From NCBI RefSeq assembly GCF_002878395.1, contig NC_061120.1, positions 112,657,601 to 112,721,600 on the forward strand: a stretch of 64,000 bases of DNA. Reading direction: 5' to 3'. The translations under genes were made by a program, and so were the position numbers. The notes under the pieces were generated by a model. The model ran no database searches. It was not told where the DNA came from and saw only the letters and a list, made by a program, of their open reading frames with translations. This document shows, one piece after another, positions 12,062-22,626 of the stretch (position 1 is its first letter; every line of letters begins with the position of its first letter). This DNA is from Capsicum annuum. Lineage: Eukaryota; Streptophyta; Magnoliopsida; Solanales; Solanaceae.

Positions 12062-12730
12062 AGTCCTATCATCTCTGCATTAGTTTGTCATCCATGTGTC
12101 AGTTTCCATGTCTTGTTTCTAAAGTGGCTTTTGATAAATTAGTATTTTTATGTTTATTTTTGGTATGGTTGTAATGGTACTGATCTCGCTTAAAAATAAA
12201 TTATCCTTTTTGTGTGTATGTTTCATCTGTCTCTTCTTTATTTATAAAGTTGTTCTTCATGATAGTGTTGCCCCAGTAGCCATGAGTTAACTAACTAATT
12301 CTTATTTTGCTCTTGATTTACTGTTATAACTTTTCAATGATTCCAAAAGGGGGAATATTGAATTCATATGGTAGGGACCATATACCAGCTGCATATGTGT
12401 TAAATGTTGTGGAACTATGATATGATAGGCTTATTGATAAGGGGAAGTATGGTGCATGTGATAGGTAAACCTATGATGTGATAGGTGGAATAATGAACTG
12501 AATGAACATTAATGACAGAGGGAACATAGAAATATAGTGAATGAATTTTTAGGTCAATTGACAATAAGGGACCAAGTCCCTAAGTTGTATGATATATTGA
12601 CAGGGGAAAGCAAGGTGCATAGTGATAAGGGAAACATTCATTGATAGTAGAGGTAATCACTCTGACTTAGTAAGGTGAATGAATTTGATGCTTCAAGTTC
12701 TGCAGCCAAGTTCTGTGGTTTGTTATCATC

Positions 12731-12744
12731 AAAAAGGGAGGGAA
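12731..12744 (+). promoter_or_regulatory. Polypurine tract
   Basis: AAAAAGGGAGGGAA lies immediately before the 3' LTR, where plus-strand DNA synthesis is primed in LTR elements. Confidence 0.8.
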
Positions 12745-12745
12745 T

Positions 12746-13503
12746 AAATATATCTTGTTTTGATGATGATCAGCTGACAATAAGGGACCAGGTCCCTGGG
12801 TCTTCTTGGAAATACAAAACTGTAACATGGCCTGTACAGTTTTGTCATCTAATGTAAAAAACTGTGCAAGTAAGATGTGTACCAGTCAGGACACCTAGCC
12901 CAATCAGATTTCTGCCCTAATTATTATTCCATTATAAATAGAAAAGAATGTTTCTCAATTGGTGTGTTTTTGCAAATCAAAATATAAAAGAGGAAAATAC
13001 GCAAAAACATAACTTTGCAATATTGCTCAAGTTCTTAGTTTTTGTATGTACTGAAAGAGCGAGTGTTCCTGAGCTAAGTCATGGTCTGTAATTGAATTAC
13101 TCGTGTTATAAGAGTAATGCTTTCTTTGTGTTCTTGAGAATGCGTAGGAAAAGTTACCTAAGTTGTATTGGTTAGAGTTAATCAATATCGAGGTGAATTC
13201 TTCGTAGAGTTGTCAAGGTAGGTTTGTAATAGAGTTGTTACAACCTGGTGGAGCTTAGGGTTAAGTTTCCATTGAGTTTGTAATCAAGAGGTTGATTATA
13301 GTGGATTGTTGAGAGCTTATGAGGGAAATCCATAGTTTATCCTTCCTTGAGTAAGAAGGTTTCCATATTAAATTAGTGTGTACTTTACTTTCCTGCAAAG
13401 TTTTAGTTTCTCAGCGCTTTATTGTTTTAGTGCCTATGTCTGACTCTAAGGGACCTGGTCCCTCATATTGTGGTGCAACCCCCCCCCCCCCCCCGTTTCA
13501 ACA
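12746..13503 (+). repeat. 3' LTR of the SIRE-like element
   Basis: Direct repeat of 5225-5970, ending TTTCAACA. It contains a run of 16 C at 13479-13494 where the 5' copy has an interrupted C tract. Many mismatches separate the two LTRs, which indicates an old insertion. Confidence 0.85.
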
Positions 13504-14750
13504 GTGCATATGTGCGATCCATTTCGAATAGTTTAGGGGAAACTTAGGCCCTTTTCCGTATTATGAATAACCTCTTTAAACTGCTCAAACTTTATTTCCT
13601 TACAATATCAGTGCTCTCTAAATCACAACAAACAGCAATATGTAAGTGTGATTTCACAAGTTAGGGTCTTAGAAGGATAGGATAGATGTACATCTTCCCC
13701 CTACCTAGTTAAGTGGTGTTGCACATAATCAAGAAGACATTAGTAATATTTTTTCAATTTCAACCATAATTTAAATAAGAGAGTTTTACATAACCATAAA
13801 ACTACCAAAGAACTATATTTTTAAAAAATATTTATTATGGGTAAGTTAGAAAAATACATTTTACATTCTAGGAATGGATTGTTTTCTTAAGGAGTGTGCT
13901 CAAGCTAAGAACACTTAATTTGAATTTCTTAAGGAGTGTGCTCAAGCGAAGAACACTTAATTTGAAACAGAGTGATCCCTTAATCTCAATTTATGTGTAA
14001 GTGTTTAATTAGACACAAAATTTAAGAATAGACAACTTTTCATAAACTACAACGATTTGAAGTATACTTACGATACATAGCTGCATTTTTGATAATTACA
14101 TTACATGGCCAAAGTTATGGAATTCACATTGCATTTCATATACAACATTCCAAAGTTCGCGTCGTATCTCTAATTCAACCTTTTGAAATTCATGTCGTAT
14201 CATTAATACATCAACTTCGTTGTATTTGTTCGCTCAATATTGTTGTATCTACATGATCAATTAATTAGATACATGATATCTATTTATTCAACCTACATGT
14301 ATCAACACTGACTCATATTGCTAAATACAATGATTTTAGGGCAAATTGCTCTATATCAGATACAACATTTATTTGGAGGGATTAATAAAGTACTCAATTA
14401 TTTTGGGTTCACTTTCTCAATTTTGTTGGATACACTGATACTATTCAAACCCTTTTCAGATACAACCCCAAAGAAATTTCAGATATAACTTCAGAAATCA
14501 CTAGATTCTTATATATAACCCAAAAAATTCCAGGTACACGTATCTAAAATCCAGCTACACCTTTGAAACCACAAGATAAAACAGGAAGCCAGCAGAGCCT
14601 AGTAGTACCAATCATCAGCAAAATCAAACAAATCAGCCAAAAAAATAGTTCAAGTCCAAAGAAATACCAAGCCACAGATCCAAGACACATAATTTAAAAT
14701 TTTGTTTTTCTTCACCCTTGTTTATCTCTACTTGGCCTCTCTTCTTCCAA
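13504..14750. other. Non-coding stretch with one tandem duplication
   Basis: No coding region is visible. A 42-bp unit is duplicated at 13883-13924 and 13925-13966 (TTTCTTAAGGAGTGTGCTCA at the start of each, one base difference seen). The remainder is AT-rich and unassigned. Confidence 0.6.
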
Positions 14751-14802
14751 AATGTCAGATCTTGAGACTCCCCTTCACCCGATGAAGAGAAATGTGACAA
14801 AC

Positions 14803-15306
14803 TTACTTATACAATTCAAATGCTCGTTCATCAGACTCATAATTATCTGTCTCTTCAATATCTATATTATTTATTTCTAATGCTTCGTTTTTTATTTCTA
14901 ATTTTTCTTTAAATTGATTTATCTCATTTAGTAATTTTTGTTCTCTATCTTTTTCTTCTTTTTCTTTCTATCGTTGTTCATACAACTCTTTTAATATTTG
15001 TAGTTCTTTTTCTAATTCAGCAATCCTACTATTTTTAGTTTCTTCTATTTTTCGTATTTCTTCTGTAGTTTGTTGTTTTATTTTTTCTATTTCCTTTTTC
15101 CTATCTATCTTTTCATTTTCTTTTTCTATTCTTACCATTGCTGTTAATTTATCTTCTAATTTTAATTCTTCTTTTTCTAACATTAGATATAAATGTTCAC
15201 CTATTTTCTTATATCTTCGTCCTAGATTAGAAAATACTATTTTTATTTTTGATCCTTCGTAGTTTTCATATATTTTTTCATCTATTATAAATTCTTCTTT
15301 ATTCAT
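14803..15306 (-). pseudogene. EPRV coiled-coil ORF with one internal stop
   Basis: Open from MNKEEFIIDEKIYENYEGSK to a TAG at 14968-14970. The same frame then continues as KEKEEKDREQKLLNEINQF and ends with TAA at 14803-14805. The total is about 167 codons, one of them a stop. The N-terminal 60 residues look globular. The rest is a long charged helix (KEIEKIKQQTTEEIRKIEET) ending in an acidic tail. Coiled-coil virion-associated or assembly proteins occur in some caulimovirids (established knowledge), but assignment here is not supported by a motif. The TAG looks like a decay mutation. Confidence 0.5.
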
Positions 15307-15515
15307 TTTATTATGAATAGGTCATGTTGATATATATATTCTAAACTATCTATTTGTGATTCTAATTTTGATATTTCATCTTTTTGTGTATCTATTGAGT
15401 TTTTACTAACTCCGGCAAATATATTATAATGTAGTCTTTTTATTCTTATTTTTAATTCTTTACGTTTTTCAGAGATAATTTGTTTTAATTCTTTGTATTG
15501 TTGTACCTTATTCAT
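15303..15515 (-). CDS. Small EPRV ORF, 70 aa, coiled-coil-like
   Basis: Begins MNKVQQYKELKQIISEKRKE. Lys/Glu-rich with heptad-like Leu/Ile spacing, so a short coiled coil is likely. It overlaps its upstream neighbour by four bases and its downstream neighbour by four bases. Uninterrupted. Function unknown. Its general character resembles the 100-aa ORF at 37550-37852 of copy 2, but I cannot show homology by eye. Confidence 0.5.
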   Translation of the reverse strand: MNKVQQYKELKQIISEKRKELKIRIKRLHYNIFAGVSKNSIDTQKDEISKLESQIDSLEYIYQHDLFIIK

Positions 15516-15769
15516 TTTAAATTATATTTATAATATCTTGGTGGATATCTAAATCTAATTTTATCATAATTAGGTGGTATGTGTTTCATTCTTCTGGATT
15601 TTAAATGTGTTATTAATTTTGATTCAATACTAGATATTAATGTAATTAAGCAGGCTAATTTTTGTGGGTTTTCTTTTGTTTTATTTAGACTTATATATTC
15701 TGAATAATTACTAATTAAAGATTCTTTAATTTTTCTAAAAGCTTCTCTATTTTTAAATGGTCTTCGCAT
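15512..15769 (-). CDS. Small EPRV ORF, 85 aa, unknown function
   Basis: Begins MRRPFKNREAFRKIKE, is basic throughout and ends PPRYYKYNLK with a Tyr/Arg-rich tail. No stop interrupts it. It overlaps the next ORF by four bases (ATGA-type junction), so polycistronic or coupled translation is plausible. No known domain recognised. A nucleic-acid-binding role would fit the charge but is only a guess. Confidence 0.5.
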   Translation of the reverse strand: MRRPFKNREAFRKIKESLISNYSEYISLNKTKENPQKLACLITLISSIESKLITHLKSRRMKHIPPNYDKIRFRYPPRYYKYNLK

Positions 15770-15777
15770 AATTAATT

Positions 15778-15858
15778 TAATAATTTTGTAGGTAATTTTT
15801 TTTTATCTAATTCTAATAATTTTAACTCTAATCTAATTTCTAGCTCTAACATATATAT
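15778..15858 (-). CDS. Tiny ORF after the primer site
   Basis: About 26 codons starting MLELEIRLELKLLEL, ending just before the next start with the stop and ATG almost touching (TTAATTATG). Leu/Glu/Lys-rich and helical. It is too short to assign, but the tight packing with the next frames is typical of a compact viral genome. Could be chance. Confidence 0.35.
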
Positions 15859-15886
15859 TTCTCTTCCGTACTTTTTAAACTGCTGG

Positions 15887-15898
15887 GCTCTGATACCA
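15887..15898 (-). promoter_or_regulatory. Primer-binding site of EPRV copy 1
   Basis: On the minus strand TGGTATCAGAGC, followed by CCA, complementary to the 3' end of initiator tRNA-Met. This is the minus-strand priming site. It is not a tRNA gene, because no cloverleaf surrounds it. Confidence 0.85.
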
Positions 15899-15965
15899 TT
15901 TGTAGGGGGGTGCGCGGATTATATATATTTAATAGATTTATTAGGTTATCTGTAGATGTAAACAC

Positions 15966-16353
15966 AATGTAAACCATTTGTCAGAGAATATGGGATTTGG
16001 TTTAAATTCTATCAGAAATCCACTGCAAACAGAGGATGTAAACGAGAAGGTAGCTTCACAATATTACTAGGTAAAATGTTTGAAGGAATTTCCTACCTTT
16101 TATGTCCACAAAGAAACCTATTTCTTGCTAGATCTAGTCCAGGAAAACCACTTTTTTCGAGTTGAAAGACTCTCAGAGTAGGATCTGGAAAACTTTGACC
16201 AAAGGAGAAATAATGCCATAGGAAGGGCCTCTTTGGAGAGCTCTTCATGCTGGAACTGGAGCTCATCTTGGGACACCCTCCTTCCTGAGCACTACTTTTC
16301 TGACACTCATACTGAGCAAGATTACCACTAATCTCACTGTCAACAATCCTATT
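15966..16353. other. Non-coding, probable 3' flank of the RING gene
   Basis: No ORF. It lies downstream of the RING-like gene stop on the minus strand and may hold its 3' UTR. No polyadenylation signal can be singled out. Confidence 0.4.
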
Positions 16354-17147
16354 TCACAATCTCTTTCTAGCTTTCAATTCCATCTTAGCTTTTGCGTTTT
16401 CGTATATCTTCAAGGCCTGCTTCTCCCCAAAAGTACAGACAAGGCAAGCTGGGTCATACCTGTTGATTTCAGATGTCATATTCTCCAAGGACTCAGCATG
16501 GAAAACATGGCGGCAAACTAGAATAGCAACAGCAAGTTTATTCAATAGCTTTGTACATATGCCACAGGTTTGGAGATCAAATGAAGATGAAGCAGAACTT
16601 CGGCTAGTAAGCCTTTCACGACGGAAACCAAAGGACTCACTATCAAATGACCACCTATCTCTACAAGGATTTGCCCGTTCAACAAGGGCAGGAACTAACC
16701 AACCATCTGATAATCCATCATGAGAGCCCCTAGTTGATTCATTACTCCAACCAGGGAGCACAAAGGAGGAACATTCTTCAGAAATTGAAAATATAGGCGA
16801 CTTCAGCCATAGTACATGGCTATCAAGAACTTGTTGTCCCAGCTGGTGTCCTGAAGAATGGTGAGGCAAACAAGGAGTAAAGCTAGCAGGAGGCAGCTAG
16901 CCACGCGATGATAAAGGAGATGCAGTTAAAGATGAAATGCAGGGAGCAGACGGAGATAGAGCAGATGGATATAGCTTTACAGGAGAGGGAAATGAAAGTG
17001 CTGATGAACCAGTTAGATCTTTAACCTAATTATCAGAAACAAAAAAAACACGTATGTCAAAAACTCATAAATATGCCATAAAATTTCTTCAGAAAGAAGT
17101 AAAACCACTCTATTGTTACCTCAGTGAAATTTCTCCCACCCAAGGGA
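16354..17147 (-). pseudogene. RING-type E3 ubiquitin ligase-like gene, 3' exons, degraded
   Basis: Two exons on the minus strand. A 29-nt exon (17147-17119) has AG and GT borders and encodes PLGGRNFTE. The last exon (17025-16354) begins VKDLTGSSALSFPSPVKLYP after an AG. The Ser/Pro-rich middle leads to a C-terminal RING: CGIC, then LVCRHVFHAES, then DPACLVC. This layout fits a plant family of RING proteins with a conserved tail (ENMTSEINRYDPACLVC). E3 ligases of this type transfer ubiquitin from E2 to substrates. Decay signs: a TAG at about 16896, a RING Cys replaced by Ser (AES, normally AEC), and a shortened loop between the first and second metal pairs. Introns are kept, so it is not a retrocopy. 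A copia element separates it from any 5' exons. Confidence 0.7.
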
Positions 17148-17282
17148 TCTGCAAAGGCAAATAATAATATTTTCATCTTCCAAAGAAACATATGATTTCC
17201 ATCCATAAAGGGCTACTTATATTTTCATATTATATAAGATTCTAAGGGCAAGAGAAACAAAAAGACATGTTTTGCTACGCTT

Positions 17283-17559
17283 TGTTGGTGTTTTTGCTGT
17301 AAAACTAAGTTGGTTTGAGAAGAAAAGAGAGAGATAACACACACAACTTATACTTTAGGAAGTTTTTTATTTTTTTTTCAGAATTACATTTAAAGACTTA
17401 AAAAAATTGAAACTCCAACTAAGATCCTAAAATCAAGCAAAAAATATTAACATGTTGAATATCATGGAGTAACTAACTACTAAAGACTAGAAAACTACTT
17501 TGAAACATTCAAAACAATAAATAAAACATGTGGGAGCTTCTTAAACACGTGAATTAACA
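17283..17559 (-). repeat. 3' LTR of the minus-strand copia
   Basis: 277 bp bounded by TGTTGGTG on the left and ATTAACA on the right in plus coordinates, so it reads TGTTAAT...CACCAACA in element orientation. A purine-rich tract (AAGGAGGAG on the minus strand) abuts its right side. Confidence 0.9.
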
Positions 17560-17799
17560 CTCCTCCTTGTTTAGCATATGCTACAAACACTAAGTTTTTT
17601 TTAAGCTTCCAAACTTGCACAGTGGCATATTTTGTAGACACAAAGAAACACATCACCACCTTTTTGTACTTCTCTTACAAAAACAACTTTATGTTGAAAT
17701 GTTTGGTCTTGCCGTGAAATACTAGATTATTGGAAATTGCAACTGTTGTCTGATTGTCAACAAAAATCTCTGTGCTTCGCCTCTACTCCAGATTTAAAT

Positions 17800-18290
17800 A
17801 AGTCAAAATTTTTCTCAACCAGATGGCTTGATTTATAGCAGTTATTGCAGCAGCAAATTCAGCCTCAGCAATGGATTGGGCTACAGTTTCTTACTTTTTG
17901 GAGCTCCATGAAAACATTCCAAAACCAAGAATGAAATAATATTCAGAGGTGTTTTTCATGTCATCCATTAAGCCTCCCCAATCACTATCAGAAAATCCAG
18001 TCAGCTTGAACTCCTTTCTCTTCATAAACTTTACTCCATGATTCCAAGTTCTCTTGATATATCTGATGACTCTCTTTGTAGACCTCATGTGAGTCTCATT
18101 TGGACAATGCATAAACCTATATAGAATACTTACTGCATTTAGATATCAGGTCTAGTTGTGGTTAAATACATTAGGCATCCTATCAGACTTCTAAATTCTG
18201 ATTCATCAACTTGGGCAGCTCCATCTTCTTTAACCAACTTTTCTTTTTTATTCATGTGACTACTCATTGCCTTGTAGTCTTTCATCTGAA
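17800..18290 (-). pseudogene. pol: RNase H region of the copia
   Basis: Contains MHCPNETHMRSTKRVIRYIK and GFSDSDWGGLMDDMKNTSEY, the copia RNase H Asp-bearing DSDW motif, followed by FSWSSKK, at 18112-17891. Upstream phrases such as LIGCLMYLTTTRPDI are readable with frame changes. Downstream (to 17560) the rest of RNase H is broken by many stops. It would degrade the RNA template during reverse transcription. Confidence 0.75.
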
Positions 18291-18296
18291 ACATTT

Positions 18297-20270
18297 TTAT
18301 AATTTCTCTTGCATATTTTTTTGGCAGATGAATACCTCGTCTTGACTTTGATTAATTTTTATTCTAAGAAAGTAAGTCATTAGACCAAGATATGTTATCT
18401 CAAAAACCTTCTTCATTTCCAATTTGAATTGATTGACATGATAATTATTGCTCCAAATAACTAAAAGATCATCTACATAAAGAGAGATGACTAGGATGTT
18501 CGTACCATCATGCTTAACATACAAAGTAAGTTTAGATAGGCTTTTCTGAAACCCCAAACTGATCAAGTAATCATCAATTCTACTGTACCATGCCCGAGGA
18601 GCTTGCTTTAGACCATAAAGTGCCTTCCTTGTCAAATACACTGTCTTCTTTACCTTTTTCCACTAAGCCTTCAGGTTGCTCAACATAGATCTCTTCTTGT
18701 AGAAATCCATTAAGAAATGCTGACGGCATCTAATTGAAACACTTTCCATTTTCTTTGAGCTACAAGAGCAAGGAGAAATCTGATTGTATCAAGCCTAGAA
18801 ACACTTGCAAATGTGTCTAAGAAGTTAACTTCAGAAACTTGAGCATATCCCTTATCCACTAGCCTTGCTTTGTGCTTGTTGACTAAGCCATCAGGACTAG
18901 GTTTCGAACACCTACTTAACTCTAATTACTTTCTTGTTGTGAGGTCTATCAACCAACTCCCATATTTTGTTCTCTTAATCATTGATAGCTCCTTCTTCAT
19001 TGCATTCCTCCAGTTTCATTTTCTTTTGCTTCCACGTATCCCGCAGATATACGTTAGAAACCAACCTTGTACCTCTTATTGGTGTGTCATCAAACAGCTC
19101 ATCCTCCCACACTATATGTAGATAATAGGTGAATGCCTTAGCTCACTTGGACACTGGTTGGTCTTCTTTGAGTCTTCCCAGTTTCTTCTTCCATGACGTG
19201 CATGTCCCTACTCGTGAAAATTTTCCTAATTTAAGACTGGAAAACTTTGTAGGCGTTGGTAAATATGTTGTGACCTATGAAGATTCTTGGCAAAGCTCTT
19301 TTATCTAACTTATCCTTCTTGATCTATGGAAATCTTTATTTCTAGTTTGAATCGATTGACATGATAAGTATTGCTCCCAATAACTAAACGATCATCTACA
19401 TAAAGAGAGATGACTAGGATGTCTGAACCATCATGCTTAACATACAAAGTAAGTTCAGATAGATTTTTCTGAAATCCCAAACTGATTAAGTAATCATCAA
19501 TTCTACTGTACCATGCCCGAGGAGCTTGCCTTAGACTATAAAGTGCCTTCCTTAGCAAATACACTGTCTTCTTCACCTTTTTCCATAAAGTCTTCAAGTT
19601 TCTCAACATAGATCTCTTCTTGTAGAATTCCATTAAGAAATGCTGACTTGACATCCAACTAAAACACTCTATAGTTTCTTTGAGCTGTAAGAGCAAGGAG
19701 CAATATGATTGTGTCAAGCCTAGAAACACGTGCAAATATGTCTGAGCAGTCAACTCCAAACACTTGAGCATATCCCTTGACCATTAGCCTTGCTTTATGC
19801 TTTTTGACTAAGCCACCAGGACTCGGTTTTAAACACCCACTTAACTCCAATTACTTTCCTGTTATGAGGTCTATCAACCAACTCCCATGTTTTGTTCTTT
19901 TAATTATTGATAGCTCCTCCTTCATTGCATTCCTCCAGTTTTATTTTCTTTTGATTCCATGTATCCTGCAGATATATGTCAAAAAGCAACCTTGTACCTC
20001 TTATTGGCGTGTCATCAATTAACTGATCCTTCCATACTATGTGTTGACAATAGGTGAATGTCTTAGCTCACTTAGACACTAGGTGGTCTTCTTTGAGTCT
20101 TCCCAGTTTCTTCTGCCATGACGTGTACGTCCCTATTTATGATAATTTTCCCAGTTTAAGGCTGGAAAACTTTGTAGGCTTTGGCAAATATGTTGTGACC
20201 TATGAAGATTCCTGGCAAAGCTCTTTTATCCAACTTATCTTGGTTGATCTGTGGAACTCGAGTAAAACAT
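18297..20270 (-). pseudogene. pol: Reverse transcriptase of the copia, internally duplicated
   Basis: RT landmarks appear twice: KALYGLKQAPRAWYSRIDDY and SLYVDDLLVI at 18641-18440, and KALYSLRQAPRAWYSRIDDY with SLYVDDRLVI at about 19560-19370. The catalytic YVDD is kept in both. The two segments belong to a tandem duplication with a 923-bp offset. Both also repeat the upstream RT start (HKARLMVKGYAQV in the second copy) and the linker to integrase. Stops and frameshifts lie in each. Confidence 0.8.
18413..20258. repeat. Tandem duplication, 923-bp period
   Basis: Copy 1 spans about 18413-19330 and copy 2 about 19336-20258. Example anchors: GATTGACATG at 18431 and at 19354, and CAAAGCTCTTTTATC near 19290 and 20215. 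The copies differ at scattered positions, mostly single-base changes. The duplication must be later than the element's original reading frame, since it repeats part of one domain. Confidence 0.85.
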
Positions 20271-20339
20271 AAACAACTATAAATTTTAACAAAGTTAAGA
20301 GATGGCTTCCATCTATACCAGGCTTCAAATGGTGTCTGA

Positions 20340-21349
20340 TCCTTTATAGCTTTTACAGTATTTGCTGCTTCTGCCCAAAATTTCCTAGGTAAGTTTTTCT
20401 CATCTCCAATATGAATCTATTTATCCTTCTAACCACTCCATTTTGTTGAGGAATATAGGGAGCTGTCAACAGATACTCAATTCCTGCTTCTTCACAGGAT
20501 TTATTAGATTCTTTAAATGTATACTCTTTGTCATTGTCTGACCTGAGCATTTGTATTTTGCAGGCACTTTAATGTTCAACCCAAGCTTTGAAACTCCATA
20601 AAACTCGTGCTACCTCAGACTTGTACTTGAGAAAGTATATCCAATACATCTTGGTGAAGTCATAAATGAATGTTGTATTGCACTAGTTGCCATTTAGAGA
20701 AGGTGTTCTTTGAGGGCCTGAAATATCTGTGTGAACCGATTGCAACTTCTTTAAAGCTTTCCCAAGTTGTCTTAGGAAATGGTTTCCTTGTTAGCTTTCT
20801 ATATTGACCTACATGATAATTTTTAGAATGCTCCTGCAAATTTGGTATGTCTTTGACCATATTCAACCTTTACATTTGAAGTAGTCCACGATAATGAAAG
20901 TGCCTGAGTCTTTTGTACTAGATTTCAGTGACATTTTCTTTAGATTGAAAAGCCATGTGCTCCTCCTCCATTGGATTTAGAGCAAAGCTTTTTCATTTCA
21001 TCTAACTTTAAACATGTCTCTGCCATCAACATCTTTAATTAACCATTGTTTATTTTCAAACAACACTTTATAGCCTTTCTCAAATAATTGACCAGCACTC
21101 AATAGATTCTTATCAATCTTTGGTACAAAAAAAATTATCTGTAATAATTTTTGTACCTCCATAGCTTGAAATAGCTACATTTTCTTCTCCTTCCACATCT
21201 AGGTGTTCACCATTTCTAATTCTCACCCTCTTAATCTCGGTGGTTCTCAGCTCCTTGAAGAGTTCTCTATCGCGTGTCATGTGGTTGGTACAACCATTGT
21301 CTACTAGCCAGTGTTCACTTGTGTCAATACTTAAGAAACATGTGGCCAC
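20340..21349 (-). pseudogene. pol: Protease and integrase of the copia
   Basis: The protease segment 21349-21113 carries VDNGCTNHMTRDRELF; the usual DSG triad is DNG here. The integrase region follows with QSVHTDISGPQRT (first Asp present), MLRSDNDKEYTF (second Asp region) and APYIPQQNGVVRRINRF. In that last block copia integrases normally read NGV-x-ER, so the catalytic Glu appears replaced by Arg. Frames shift several times. Confidence 0.75.
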
Positions 21350-21479
21350 AAAGAGTTGATCTTCCTCCTCTTGATCAGCAACCTTTGCATCTTTTTTTTT
21401 CTATTGAGGCTTAACTCTACAAATCACTACTTTATTACCGAGTTGGATACACTTGGTGCACTTAGCATCAGGTCTCCTC

Positions 21480-22295
21480 TAGCATTTTAAAGGTGGATGG
21501 GCCTTTCTTCCCACAGTGTTTGTAGGGTAGATGTCTTCTTCGGGCCTCCTCCTTTGCCCTTCCGATAATTGTTGAATGATCTCCGTCCATTCTCTGACTG
21601 ATTGTTGAAGTTCTTTCTTTTATACTTGTTTTTGTCTTGATGCTTGGCTGGTAAGGCTCCTTCTACTGCTCCCTCCTGTCTTGTGGCTTTCCTTTGCTCT
21701 AGTGCTTGCAAGGCATTTAAGATCCTTTAAGGGAAATCTTTGACACATCTTTTGTGTTTTCCAGGGTTGTTATAGTGGCTTCAACCCTCTCTGGCACTGT
21801 TACAAGTAGTTTCTCCTCAATTCTTGAATCTGTTAACTCGGATCCAAGCAACCTCACCTTGTTGGAAATGCTTAAAATTCTGTCCAAGTACCTTCTTACT
21901 GATTTTGACTCTTTCATTCTCTACAATTCAAAATCCCTAATGAGATTCAGCACTTGCATTTCACGAATCCTTTCATCGCCTGCATACTCTGTTCTTGAGA
22001 TAATCCCAAATTGCTTTTGCTGACTTCAAGGACATTATTCATGTCAAAATCATAGGAGATACAGCCGCAAATAAGCATGCTTTTGCCTTTGGTTTTGTTG
22101 TCTTCTTCTCCTTCTGTGATTTCATTTGTGCTACAATGGGGTTTGTTGGAAGTGATTGAACTTCATAATCTTCCTCCACTACTTCCCACATATCCAATGC
22201 TTCCAGGTAGGTCTCTATTTCATGGCCCACATTTGATAGTTGTCTCTATCGAAGACTGGTGGTGCCATTGCTGAAAAATTGGACTCTCCTTCCAT
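21480..22295 (-). pseudogene. gag: gag of the copia
   Basis: Starts at the minus-strand ATG at 22295-22293 (MEGESNFSAMAPPVFDRDNY), shortly after the primer site. Readable pieces: EIETYLEALDMWEVVEEDYE, then ESKSVRRYLDRILSISNKVR and LVTVPERVEATITTLENTKD, all hallmarks of copia gag, then LPAKHQDKNKYKRKNF and a zinc knuckle near 21500. At least three frame breaks. Gag would form the virus-like particle. Confidence 0.75.
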
Positions 22296-22334
22296 TGATG
22301 CACTCAACTAGCCTCACAGATCCCCAAGAATAAA

Positions 22335-22346
22335 GCTCTGATACCA
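22335..22346 (-). promoter_or_regulatory. Primer-binding site of the copia
   Basis: TGGTATCAGAGC on the minus strand, two to three bases after the 5' LTR: a perfect match to the initiator tRNA-Met site. Confidence 0.9.
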
Positions 22347-22349
22347 ATT

Positions 22350-22626
22350 TATTGGTGTTTTTGCTGTAAAACTAAGTTGGTTTGAGAAGAAAAGAGAGAG
22401 ATAACACACATAACTTATGCTTAAGGGAGCTTTTCATTCTTTTTTTTTTCAGAATTACATTTGACTTAAAAAAAAACTGAAACTCCAACTAAGATCCTAA
22501 AATCAAGCAACAAACGTTAACATGCTGAATTATGGAGTAACTAACTCCTAAAGACTATGAAACTACTTTAAAACATTCAAAACAATAAATAAAACATGTG
22601 GCAGCTCTTAAACACGTGCATTAGCA
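22350..22626 (-). repeat. 5' LTR of the minus-strand copia
   Basis: 277 bp, direct repeat of 17283-17559 with a modest number of mismatches and short indels in the poly-T tract. The right border is TTAGCA where the other LTR has TTAACA. Confidence 0.9.

Larger units (their letters stand above)
5225..13503 (+). mobile_element. SIRE/Maximus-like Ty1-copia retrotransposon, defective
   Basis: Two direct LTRs of about 750 bp flank gag, protease and integrase remnants, a trace of reverse transcriptase, and a long 3' region encoding an env-like protein with a terminal coiled coil. A separate 3' coding region after pol is characteristic of the SIRE/Maximus clade (established knowledge). The LTRs have diverged visibly, all frames carry stops, and RT/RNase H is essentially absent, so the copy is old and non-autonomous. 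Possible 5-bp target duplication GTGCT/GTGCA around the ends, not certain because the 5' LTR start is ambiguous by a few bases. Confidence 0.85.
14803..15965 (-). mobile_element. Endogenous pararetrovirus fragment, copy 1 (family A)
   Basis: Minus-strand fragment with a tRNA-Met primer site followed by four overlapping or abutting small ORFs. Sequence just upstream of the primer site (ACCTAATAAATC..., then AATCCGCGCACCCCCC) matches the end of copy 2 near 37947-37990, so the two copies overlap around the genome origin. The copy stops before movement, coat and RT genes. Tiny AT-rich ORFs after a tRNA-Met site and the link to the RT-bearing copy 2 place it in Caulimoviridae. The genus is not resolved; a solendovirus relation is a guess. 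Confidence 0.7.
17283..22626 (-). mobile_element. Ty1-copia retrotransposon with 277-bp LTRs, defective
   Basis: LTRs at 17283-17559 and 22350-22626 share start, end and length. Read on the minus strand the order is LTR, primer site, gag, protease, integrase, RT, RNase H, polypurine tract, LTR. Flanking bases CGCTT (17278-17282) and TGCTT (22627-22631) fit a 5-bp target duplication with one change. The insertion lies in an intron of the RING-like gene. Frames are broken throughout, and the RT region is duplicated in tandem. Copia is clear from the PR-IN-RT order and the RT motif LYVDDLLVI. The clade was not determined. Confidence 0.9.

Noticed and set aside
13479..13494. Run of 16 C as a regulatory or structural element
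   Set aside because: It lies at the C-rich end of the LTR, where the other LTR has an interrupted C tract. Simple slippage explains it.
15887..15898. Possible tRNA-Met gene
   Set aside because: Only the 12-base 3'-end complement is present. It is a primer-binding site, as are the matches at 22335, 50712 and 56081.
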